Shown piece after piece: positions 24,045-34,619 of a stretch of 64,000 nt of DNA. This stretch comes from Brachycybe producta. Its lineage: Eukaryota > Arthropoda > Diplopoda > Playtdesmida > Andrognathidae. Below the pieces are notes generated by a model, which was given only the letters and a program-made list of their open reading frames with translations, searched no databases and was not told the DNA's origin. Both the position numbers and the translations under genes were made by a program. The stretch lies in the NCBI GenBank assembly GCA_036925085.1, contig JAUPFP010000015.1:2701426-2765425 (forward strand), in the 5' to 3' direction. Positions within the stretch are counted from its first letter, which is position 1. Every line of letters starts with the position of its first letter.

Positions 24045-24850
24045 AGCTTTAAGGTGGTTTTATAGTGTAAATGTCACAAGAACTTAAGACTATTGTCTTT
24101 CTGGAGGAAAATGAAGAGAACTTTGAAAGTGTTTTAGAAACTAGAATGGCAGCTGACTCACTTCAGAATATTTTCAGTTTATTCTTGTCAGACCATTTTT
24201 AGAAATTAGAAAATTAATTTGGAATCCTTTTCTAATGCATGAAATAGAAAAGGTACAGCATAGTGCTGCAAGATTTGTTACATTGACTCTGACCATGTAA
24301 CCGACATGCTAGATGAACTTCAGTGGGAATCACTAGCAAACCGTAGAGCTGAGCAAAGCCTTGCCCTTCTTGAACGCTTGCTAGCTCCAGAGAACAGAGC
24401 ATTGTTAGATGGAATTCTTACTAGAAACACCCTTACTTAGCCATGGCCATCGGAAGATTTTTCCTATCAACACATACCTCTGTTTTAGGACGAAATCAGT
24501 TTGTTGATGATGTCTAAACCTTGTATAAATGAAATGAGAATCATTTATGATTTGGAATTATCTTTTCCCCTGCCACATGGCTCTCGAGTTGATTGCAGGT
24601 GTACTGAGTTGAACTGAATGTAAATATCTTTTAAAATAAGCTTTTTGTGTCACTTTGAATATGACCCAACTTTATGCAGTGTATATTTTTTTTAAATTTT
24701 TGTCTCTAAAATATTTATTTTAAAAGATATGAACATGATTTAGCTACCGTTCTAGTTTGTTTTTAACCAAGATTTAATTTCTCCTAAAAGTTAATATTGC
24801 TCCTGAAATACAGAATAACCAGAGTTCATAAAACATCTTAATAAGAATTA
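24045..24850. repeat. Family B MITE copy split by a retrotransposon fragment
   Basis: Left part (24045-24180) runs from AAGGTGGTTTTATAGTGTAA to ACTAGAATGGCAGCTGACTC. The right part resumes at about 24618 with ATATCTTTTAAAATAAGC and goes on to about 24835. The interruption is the non-LTR fragment listed separately. Confidence 0.75.
24215..24560 (+). pseudogene. Non-LTR retrotransposon fragment (C-terminal reverse transcriptase region)
   Basis: Translation gives WNPFLMHEIEKVQHSAARFV then, after a frameshift, VTDMLDELQWESLANRRAEQ and SLALLERLLAPENRALLDGI. This matches the conserved C-terminal region of LINE-type ORF2 proteins (KVQRRAARFV ... ML..L.W.SL..RR). Frameshift and stops follow (stop after RNTLT), so it is dead. 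Only the 3' part is present, as expected for 5'-truncated LINE insertions. Confidence 0.75.
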
Positions 24851-25263
24851 TAAAATAAGAAAGTTGCAAATGTTTTGATTTTTAATTGCTTCTTTAAATA
24901 GTGGAAAATGTGAGACTGTTTGAATATGGGATTTAAATTTCAAATTGACACTTGTATTGAATTTTTGTAAACACATTTTTGGACAAGTTTTTTAAAGCAA
25001 AGTTAAAAGATCTTTTAAGCAAATGGATTTTTTTTTATTTCTTCTGTTTATTTCAGCCCGGAAGCTGTTTGAAAAGTTTTCAATTACGGGATTTTAGTTT
25101 TCCATCTGCTAGATTGAAATTTGCATGCATATTGTTTTTTTAGACCAAAAATAGGTTATATATCGAGTTTAATGTTTACTGTTCTATTATTTTGGGGTTT
25201 GAAATTTTGTTTATAAATTACAAATTTAGTTTTATTGATAAATTTCAACAATTTTATGATGAT

Positions 25264-25526
25264 AAGGGCTCATATTTTTATGCAATATCAAGCAATTGTT
25301 TCTCAATCTATGGCTCAAGGGCCAATTGTGGAGTAACAATCCCGTTTACATCAACCAACAATTATGGTTTTTCAATTTTTAAATATTGGTTAGAGGCTAG
25401 AACACTAGTTTACAACTGACAATAACTAGACATTTAGCCTCTAACCAGCCTTTTCTATTAGAAAATAGAATAATTTCAGTTGCTTTAATGATGATGATTA
25501 TTTCACAATTGGCAATTGGGCCACTG
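25264..25526. mobile_element. Family A MITE copy, right end truncated
   Basis: Left end AAGGGCTCATATTTTTATGC is intact; the right side stops at GGCAATTGGGCCACTGAA without the final complementary end. Confidence 0.75.
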
Positions 25527-27414
25527 AAACGGATTTCACAAATTAAAACTATCATTAAAACTATAATGATAAATGTTGATTACTCTGATATTGTTAAAAG
25601 TAAGATATGAAAATGTAGAAAAATGATAAATCTGTTATATAAACACTTCTATAGAAATTTACTTTTAAAAGTTTATTCAAAATTGATTTCATAAAAAGTT
25701 TATAACCATTAACTATAGTTTTTAAGAACATTTTACTTAACTATATTATTTTCTTGTCACGGATAACGTTATTTGCATTATTGATAAAAAATAATAAATT
25801 TGAAGAAAAGAACCTCCTAGACCTGTAATCGACCTTTTTTGTGCAAAATTGCTTTTAAAAAAATCCATTTTGTTTCTACTTTTTGTGGCAGTCATTCATA
25901 GTAAATACAATGAGAGACACATTTGGTATAAACTCAAGATGTTCCCAAATAAATGATGTTTTGAATCCAGAAACTAAAGAATATTTATTTATGCTGCAAA
26001 GAATCTAGGAAAGAATTTCCAGACATGCTTAGATTCATTTCCTTCCATATATGAGGCCATAGAAAAAAATCATATGAGGAGGCCATAGTACAAACATGAC
26101 GTCTAAAAAACTAAAAAGTTATATTCTTTTGTGTTTAAAATAAACTAGAAGAGTACCGGTAATTGCTCCACCTCATACAAAGAAAAGAATTTCCGGATGG
26201 GCTTTATTTTACCATTTTCTTCTCAAATATGATGCCATAGAAAGTTTACTATGAGAAAACCATGGCTTTCATATTGAATGTCTCCATAGTTATTCAATTT
26301 GCAAATTTTCGCACACATTTTCATTCTTTACATTTCATTACATTTCCGTATATACTACTTTTCTGTTTTTTTTAATACAAATAGCGTTTTCTTTCATTTC
26401 CGAATGTGTGTTGAGATATTAAGCAAATATGAAATTATACAACAGTCATACTTTCCCCATACATTAAACGATTTCAATTAGTTTGTTAATAAATATATTT
26501 AATTATTTATAATTAATTGTGTCCTAATTGCAGTACATCACTATCAGTTTATGAGTATGTCACTGTCATTTGTAGGATAATAAATAATGAACTTGATAAA
26601 ATTGGAGAGTGAATGATGTCATATATATATCACTAACACCCTTTCGAATTCCTTCCTAACTTCACTTTGCCCCTTTATTGCATTTTTGTGCAAATATTAC
26701 AGAAAATATTAATATGAAAATCCATATAGTGTGTTTTCATCAAAAGCTAAAATGTTTTTCAAAGCTTCTATTGAAATATTTTAGTTGAGGTAACAAACAA
26801 CAAGCATTTTACAGAGTATTCTCTATTTAATTATATAACAAATGACACAATTATGTCATTCAAAAAAAAAACCCTACTTGACCCAGTCAGTGTATATATA
26901 TTGCTTTTTTAAGGGAGTTGAATACACACGTATGTTCAATTTAAAGAGACTTGAAGAAATTTTTAGAAATTCTAAACTAAAAAAAAAGATGTTCAAGGAC
27001 GAAATTGATTTATTTATAGTTTCTATATATAAGAGAGATGCTTCTGATCGATATCATTTATCCGTTAATCAATATTGGGTGCTCTATTTTGACGTTTGTT
27101 AGCTTGATATTCTGGTGTTTGTACAAGCGTTTTATTGTTGATTCAATTTTCTGTAGGTCACTACAAGGTGTAGAAAAAAACGGTTATATATAGTATTATT
27201 ATTATTTATCTTAAGTTTAGGTGAGGAATAATACTTCAATTGGATATGATGTTGGTTGGTTACTTTGAAGTATGACGTGGATTTATATATATTTTTATAT
27301 ATATTTTTTATAAGATTTAAATGTATAATCAGTAACTGAGCAACTAAATAAACTCCAGCAATGATTACATATTATTTGCACAAATTTGTTTGTGTAGTTA
27401 TTAAATGGAGTTTT
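25527..27414. other. Intergenic with an imperfect ~170-bp direct repeat
   Basis: About 26010-26103 and 26185-26282 share AAAGAATTTCC, TTCCATATATGAGGCCATAG / TCAAATATGATGCCATAG and a CATATGAGGAGGCCAT / CTATGAGAAAACCAT block. Otherwise AT-rich with nothing recognised. Confidence 0.45.
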
Positions 27415-27417
27415 TCT

Positions 27418-28305
27418 TAAGCCTGGGACACACTGTCACCATGTGTCCAATGTTGTACCCATATTTTGCACTTCGGCCGGAAGAGTGGCACAACTAAAAA
27501 AAAAACATATTTTTTTTTTTTTTAGGAAAATGAGTTTAAAGTTGCATTTGTTCTATTTAATACCTAGTACACACCTGATAATTTAAATAATAAACGTGTT
27601 CTACAGAGCCCTGTGAAGGGCAAACAAACAATATGTCGAATTCAATTTATTCAGTTAATTAATCTAAAAATATTGAGTTAATACTTAAATATAACATATA
27701 AACTATTGACATTAAAATATTGATTTAGTATTTCAATTTAAAATAATAATAAAGTCAATTTTTATTTTGTTCATGTCCTTAACTGGATTCCGTATCATTC
27801 ACCTAAACACATTTAATTTGAATTCATTTAACTCGTGTGTGTATAGGAGAACGAAATAAACAGATATTCTGAATAGTCAAAACGGTTTTTGTACTTGAAA
27901 AGCTCAGCAAAGTAAGTTTTACTAAGCAAAGTATGTTTTCTTTTAACTTTAAACTCATTTCCCCCAAAAAATGTTTTTTAGTTGTGCCACGCTTCTAGCG
28001 GAGTTGCGATTTGTCTCTAACATTTGCCTCCAGCATTTGCCAGTTGGACACTTGTACATTCGCAGTTGATGAACCTGTCAAACTATGTGTCCAACATTGG
28101 TACAACGTTGGAGCAAACACTGAAAACATTTGACGCAGGACAAGGAAACCGACACTTGCCCGAATGCTTTCGAAAATCCTCCAGTGTCGAATGTTGGACG
28201 CTCGACATCCTACATTCTACACCCGTCTCACGGGCAGACTTGTGTGTCGCACTGTCATTTGTCCAGCGTTGTAAGGCATTCGACGCATAATGTGTACCAG
28301 GATTT
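27418..28305. mobile_element. Non-autonomous inverted-repeat element, ~0.9 kb
   Basis: Left end AAGCCTGGGACACACTGTCA; right end TAATGTGTACCAGGATTTA (complement TAAATCCTGGTACACATTA). Inner inverted blocks: GTGGCACAACTAAAAAA at about 27487 and TTTTTTAGTTGTGCCAC at about 27975; CCAATGTTGTACC and CCAACATTGGTACAACGTTGG. No open frame of known type. Open frames within 28024-28348 are on palindromic arms. Confidence 0.65.
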
Positions 28306-28394
28306 ATCTGCAATTATGCTTTATTTTATGAGAATTTTTTTTTTTTAAAAACAAGGTGATAAAACTTAAGTGGTGGATTTCTTATTCATTTCTA

Positions 28395-28785
28395 AAGCCT
28401 AGCATACACTTGGATACAAAGTCACGTGCGACAGTGTATCAGGACTGTCGAGATACAAGTTTAGGTACTTTGTATCCAGACAGTATCTGTACATTATCGC
28501 GCGTCCACACCTAATTTAGTAATTTCTAAATCGGTGTGACATCCCGTAAGCACGACACTGCCTACAAATCGTCTTATAAGATTCAAAGTTTCCCTGACTG
28601 ACTGGTTCACTTGTCTCGCAACACGTCCACATTATGAAATGTTGCGCAATATCGTAGCATGCAACAGTCTCGTGACTTCGAAACATTGTCTTCAGACAGT
28701 CTAGCGACTGTTTATCGACAGTTGCTAGACAACCCCAGATATTTAGTGTCGCGCGACTTTGTATCCAAGTGTCTACTTGGTTTAA
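28395..28785. mobile_element. Non-autonomous inverted-repeat element, ~390 bp
   Basis: Left CACTTGGATACAAAGTCACG and right complement CACTTGGATACAAAGTCGCG form ends of ~30 bp. Subterminal repeats GACAGTGTATC, GACAGTATCTG, GACTGTTTATCGACAG recur within. Lies 90 bp from the preceding element and has similar end style (AAGCCTRG), so may be a related family. Confidence 0.65.
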
Positions 28786-28789
28786 CAAA

Positions 28790-30320
28790 TATAAATACAT
28801 TTGGAATTGTTTTTGTTTTTTGTGTTATTTGTGTGATGACATTTTGGAAGAAAAAAAACTAACTTTGGTTAAGTAAATAGTTTGACTACAGTAAAAATCG
28901 ATAATTCAATTTCATTTTAGTTTTTCTGCTGAAAAAAAAAACTACATGTTGTAAAAAGCAATTTCATATTGAAAGTTGATACATTTAAGCTGTTTTTGTG
29001 GGGTGTTTCTTGCTGTTTATTGATAGGCCTACTAAATTAAATAATGTAAAGTTTTTATATCCATATTTGTATAATAACTTCAAGAGTTCAAAAAAGTCAC
29101 ATAATTTCCGTACACATTTGGTGTCACTGTTGAGAGTAACTGTTGATTGATAGTGTTTCATATATCCTAAAGACATGCAAGATACTTTTCATGTTTTTAT
29201 TATTTATTTATTATATTGATTAATTATATTTAATCAATAATAATCATCTTAATGTGTCTAAAGGTACATTTCCATTTAGACTCATTAGTCTACAACCTAA
29301 CCTTGACAACAAAAACTTTGTTTACAGATATAAAAAAAATGTTGCAAAATGGAATTAAACTGTTGCTGGATTTGTGTTGCATGCAACACACTTTCGAGAG
29401 CAAAAAGGAATGAATTTGATTATATGGCTGCAACATATTATATAGGTAAAAAAAGTATTCCATGACATCATCTTTAAAAATAAACGTTTATTTTTAAAGA
29501 TAATGAAAATTAATTAAATTAATTTTCACAAAACGTTGATGCAAAATAGTTATTTTAAATTGCAATAAAATGTGTAAGAAAAATACACAGAGAACTTATA
29601 CTGAATTTCTACTTTTTATATTTCTACGTAATACAAATTATAGAAAAGATGGCTAAATTATTTAACAATTTTTTACTCTTTGAGTTTTTCTTTCATTAGT
29701 TCAGAATTTATTTCCGTTCTCCTAAATTTGACATACTAGAAACAGGGCCATAATGTGGTCTGGTCATTCTTTTACTCTTCTCTTTTAATTTGAACCACAA
29801 TGTAGTGGGTCCATCGGGACTTGATCTTTTTTTTTCCTGATCCTGTTTTTTTTTAAATAATTAATTAAATTTAATTGTTGTCTATACGGTTGTCATACGG
29901 TATTGCTCATTTTACTCCACTTGTCGAAAAATAAAGTAAAGGATGGAATTTCTGACATCTATTGACTTTTTTTTTGAATGAAGGTGCAAGAAGTTTATTT
30001 TGTTATATATTATCTAACGTCTGCTGCTTTTCGTTTAGTGGCATTTTTTGTCAGATTTTCTTGGAAACGTGATATATTTTTTGAACTTGTCATTTTTTTT
30101 GTTCAATACACCGTACTGAAGACGATGATAAACGAGCATAACTTTAGTTCAGTTTATATGTCTCTTATGATGATCGAATCATCAACCTTTTTTATTTATT
30201 GTTTGAAATACGTTAAAGTTAGAGAAAAGAAGAAGAAGAAAAAAACGCCCATTCAATAAGGTGTTTATTTTTGTGTTGTCTAGAAAGACGTCTGTGAAAA
30301 TTGGGCTTTTTCTTTATTTC
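28790..30320. other. Intergenic, nothing recognised
   Basis: AT-rich sequence without supported exons. Homopolymer T runs are frequent. A short perfect palindrome-like TTTTTAAAGATAATG/ATCATCTTTAAAAATAAA lies at 29465-29505. Confidence 0.4.
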
Positions 30321-30323
30321 ATT

Positions 30324-30815
30324 TAAGGTGGCTGAGTAGATATTTATTTTGCTTTCGTCCTTCTATTACGTTCTATACAGTAGGAGGTCTCTTCCTTCCA
30401 CTCGCAGTTTTGATAAAAATTGTTTTTCCAGCGAACGTTTTTCAGAAAAAAAAAACATTACAAAGTGTTTTAGAAACTAGAATAGCTGATGATGATGTTA
30501 AAAGTGTTTTGATGATGATAACTTTAAAAAATAAACTTTTCATGACAGTTTGAAAAATCTAAATTTCAAACTACTATATAATGTTTATTTCTTAAGATAT
30601 TGCCATAAAAAATTAGCATAATCTTCTACCATTCTAGTCTTGAAAACAATTAGAATTTTTTTTTCATACCAAGTAATGTTTCTAAAAAAAAGTTTGCTTG
30701 TCGTTTTTGCGTCCAAATTTTTCAAAAAAAAACATCTATAGAGCTTAGTATTAACCACCACAGTGGCGCCATCCAGAGTGACAAAAACAAAATAAATATC
30801 TATTCAGCAACCTTA
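30324..30815. mobile_element. Family C MITE copy
   Basis: Ends AAGGTGGCTGAGTAGATATT and AATATCTATTCAGCAACCTT are reverse complements. The core carries family-B-like GTTTTAGAAACTAGAATAGC and TACCATTCTAGTCTTGAAAA. Second copy at 40571-41134. Confidence 0.8.
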
Positions 30816-30904
30816 AATTGGACTTTTGAAATTAAATAGAGTCCTACTGTACATAAAGCCATGGGATAATTTAAGTCTGGGTTTGAATTTTAGGAAATAA
30901 TCTC

Positions 30905-31065
30905 ATGGACCTCGTGGGCCTGTTGGAGTTTTGGAGCTTTACGGGTCTGATAGGCTTAGTTGGCTTTGACAAAACACCAGCTTATAGGCTTTGAGAGCTT
31001 GTTGGGTCTCATGGGATTGGGGTGTGGACCTCTTGGGAATCGGTGTTCTGTGCTCACTAATAAAG
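30905..31065. repeat. GGGCC/GGGTCT minisatellite-like repeat
   Basis: Imperfect units CCTCGTGGGCCTGTTGG, TTTACGGGTCTGATAGGCTT, GTTGGGTCTCATGGG and GGACCTCTTGGG. Fourth occurrence of this composition in the gene-poor stretch. Confidence 0.5.
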
Positions 31066-31406
31066 TTTTGTGGTGCATATATTTTTCTAAAATTAAATGC
31101 TCCCTTTGAAATCAAAAGCATAATTATCAAATGCATTTAATTAAAAAAAAAGCGTGTCATGGTCATTCAGGTATTGGAGGCCCCCTTTAGTTTGTTTTCT
31201 AGTTATTATCATTTATAACTAAGCCCTTACTTTGTGTTTATTTGCAACATTCTTAGTATAAATTATTAGTTTTCTTTGCTTTATTTTTGTCTTTTTAAGT
31301 GTATCGTAAACAGATTAAATGACAAAAAGTGTGTTGTTTATTTTTCTCTGTTTAACATTTTTGTCAAAGATATAGGAGGAGGGTAGAAATGAACAGAAAT
31401 CCCCTT

Positions 31407-31436
31407 GTTTGCCATGGAAACTGTTACCATGGTAAC
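31407..31436. promoter_or_regulatory. Pair of RFX-type X-box motifs
   Basis: GTTTGCCATGGAAAC (31407-31421) and GTTACCATGGTAAC (31423-31436) lie side by side. The second is a perfect 14-bp palindrome and a full match to the RFX consensus (GTNRCC N RGYAAC with 2-bp spacer); the first matches with one extra base. They sit in locally GC-richer, non-repetitive sequence within an otherwise AT-rich desert, about 5.3 kb upstream of the membrane-protein gene. Confidence 0.55.
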
Positions 31437-32148
31437 AACCAGACTCATTCCCAGTTGTACTTGCCTTGCCGCCTGTTGATAATATTCTAATAGAGAAAAA
31501 ATGACGCAAGCTATATATATATGAAAGGCAATACGCAATCATATTTGGATTTAATCTCAATATTTCATAAGGCCAAACAAAATGCAACAAAAAAAATTAT
31601 TTTTAGTGCAATTTTTTTTCTTCTACTTCAAAAAAAAAATCACATTTAAAAAAATGGTTGAAAATATATCTTAGAAAGTGGAATGATGTGATTTATTATA
31701 AAAAGTAAAAATATTTTTTTAGTGAGTTACAAAAAAAAAATTGAGCTGTTTATTCGACTGCGAAGGTGATTTTTTTTTTCCGAATTCACTTTTATAGAAT
31801 TGTATTTTTTTCAACGTTTACTTTTTTCTTATTTATTGTATCTTTTATTAATTCTATTTCATTGCCATTCAAAAAATACAATTGTATCTCATTTTGTTGT
31901 CAAAACACGTCTACATTAGAAATATTCACAGATTTATCTTTGAAAGTAAAAAAAAATGTGGTTCAGCCACAACTTTTGTAAAATGTTAAAAGTCTATAAA
32001 AAAGTTTTTTTTGGAATGAAACTTTTCTAGTTATTTTCTCTATTTGAAAATGTTTAATTTACATTTGCATTTCTGTCGTGAAATATGCTTGAAATGATAA
32101 TCAAGTAGTTTTTGCCACAATCTCATGATTCCATTTATTCTTTTAAGT

Positions 32149-32460
32149 CAGAATTGATTTTTATGCAATATTAAGCAAATGTTTCTCAATCTGTAGCCCA
32201 AGAACGAATTGTGAAATAAGTTCAAATAACAACCCCGTTTAAATCAACGAACAATTATGGTTTTTATCAATCAAAAACACTGATTAGAGGCTAGAAATCT
32301 AGTTGTTAACTGATAGCAACCAGACATCTAACTTCTAACCAGCATTTTTGATTAGAAAAAGCATAATTGCGGTTGTTCTAATGATGATGATTACTTCATA
32401 ATTGGCACTTGGGCCGCAAATTGAGAAACATTTGCCTGATATTTCATAAAATTCCGAGCA
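32149..32460. mobile_element. Family A MITE copy
   Basis: Left end CAGAATTGATTTTTATGCAA, right end TTTCATAAAATTCCGAGC; central GATTAGAGGCTAGAAATC and CATCTAACTTCTAACCAGC facing blocks. Confidence 0.8.
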
Positions 32461-32944
32461 TTATTAAGTTTTTTTTATGACTTTCTTGAGTTTTCCTCCC
32501 GAGTCTTTTCTCAATGTTGTCCCAGAGTTATCAGATCAAATGTATGCAGTAGATTTCAAAAATTACGAAATTCATATTTTATGTTTCTATTCAGTTATTG
32601 ATCAATTATCAGTGAATTGAATTTGTTGGTAATAAAACAAAATTAGAATTGATAAAATAAAAGAGAGCTGAACTTTTATTGTTATGAAATATTTTTATGA
32701 GAATATTGCATATCGTTGATAATATCTGTATATTGAATAGAATATCATAATTTTCGCTTAGAGAAATTAAAAGAGCGGTTGTAAATGTCATAAAAAAATT
32801 TAATATTTGCAATTTAAGGTGAGGTTGTTCAATTAATGACCTAATCGACTATTAACATTTAAATAAGCCTGTTTCTAATGTAGAGATAAAAGATAGTAAC
32901 TGAAACATCTGTTCAATGAATAGCTTATTTTCGAACTTGATTAT

Positions 32945-33580
32945 TCTGTTAGGTTTTTTTCAGGTGTAAATGCCAAAGTGTTTTAGAAACTAGAAGGTTA
33001 GCACAATTACTTAAGGGAATTTTCATGTTGATATCTTTCAAAATTAACTTTTTTATAAATGCAAATTAAAAAAGCCCCCTAAAACTCACAAAATTCACAC
33101 AAAAAGCTTATTTTGAAATATACATTATATTGTATATCCGGGAACTGATATTGTTACAATTGGGAATTAGTACCCTGTTTTGAGTTTCTACTGTAGCACA
33201 CACATTGACAGTTCTAAGATGTTTGATGAACAGCTGATTGTCGAACTCAGGTTATTCTGCAGTTGCAGGAGGAACACTAAGTGTGTTAGAAACTAGAAAG
33301 GGTTGCTGAATCACTGAATTGGTATTTTCATGTTGATATTTTTCAAAATAAACTTTTTATAGACAAAAATTTTAAAAAATGTCGTCTGTTTAAAGTTGGA
33401 ACATTTTCAATCTTTAGGGCATAAAAATCTTGTTTTAAAAAAATATATCAACATTGAAATATCTTTTGAGTGATTGAGCTACCCTTTTAGTTTCTAAAAC
33501 ACATTTTATTTTCTAGTCAGTTTGCACCTGAAATTCTCTTTAAGGACTTAACGGATTTAGAAGACTTGTTTTTTTTTAAT
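32945..33580. repeat. Two adjacent family B MITE copies
   Basis: First unit about 32945-33240 (GAAACTAGAAGGTTAGCACA), second about 33225-33580 (GAAACTAGAAAGGGTTGCTG with the opposite arm GTGATTGAGCTACCCTTTTAG). They meet at an AACAGCTGATT block. Confidence 0.7.
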
Positions 33581-34204
33581 CTTATACATTATAGAAAAGT
33601 TTGGCATTGAGGGGCCAAAATGACATCAATAGGGGCAGCTGTATTTGGTCCTTAAATTCATGAAATAAATATTTTCTAAATTACATACAGAAGAGGACAG
33701 ATTCTTTCTCGTTTCTTCATCAATCGATATGTTAAAGAGAAGAAGAAGAAGAAGAAGAAAAAAGAGGAAGAAACTAGAAATTTAAATAGTATGTAATTTA
33801 CATGTAATTTGTTGTCTATTTGTTCTTAGAACATTTTTCTAATCAATTTTGGATCGCAAATCATTAACACACATTATTGTGGGTTTCAGTAATTGCTATT
33901 TACTAAATAATAACACGTTTAAGAAGAAATACAAAATAAAAAGGACACAAACGTGACCCAATTCACAAATTATCTTAAATGTCAATAGGTTAATGGAAAT
34001 TTTAACCTTTTTGCTGTTTTATAAAATAAAATTGGATTTTATTTTTGTTTTCTAGAATGAGAACAATCTAATGAATAAATAATTGGTGTATTTCTTATTT
34101 TTTTTTTTCATTTCTACTACTACAGTATTACTGAGACAATGTATGTTTTTTGTCTGGCCACAAAATGAATAAAAACAAACATTTTTTTGGTTTCAAATTT
34201 ATCA

Positions 34205-34612
34205 TAAAAAATCAAGGTTATTCTACTTTAGAGTTAACAATTTCTCTTTTCTTTAGAAAAAAATATTGTCTTTTTATTACGATGTTTTTAAGAACAGCTG
34301 TTTTTTTTTCTAATTTTAGTTATTCTGAATTTGAAAAGAGCCAAAACACTAAGTAGAAATTGAAACTGTGTTAAAAAAAACTTGAATGGTAACAAAATAA
34401 ACTTTTTTTTAAATAGACATAATAAAAACTATTCTTTACTAAAAGATGAGTCAATTTGAAACTAACAAAAAAGCTTATTTTAAAAGATATCAACCTGAAA
34501 ATACTCTTAAGTAATTGAGCTACCTTTCTAGTTTATAAAACAATTTCAAGTGGTTCTTAATGTAATTTAAACCAGCGTTTGAGAGGCGTTTACAGTTTAA
34601 AAACCACTTTAA
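34205..34612. repeat. Family B MITE copy
   Basis: Left arm near GAACAGCTGTTTTTTTTTC, right arm TAATTGAGCTACCTTTCTAG and outer end GGCGTTTACAGTTTAAAAAC. Confidence 0.65.
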
Positions 34613-34619
34613 TTATGGC

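Noticed and set aside
28024..28348. Overlapping open frames on both strands near 28024-28348 and 28516-28800
   Set aside because: They coincide with palindromic arms of inverted-repeat elements, which create mirror open frames on both strands.
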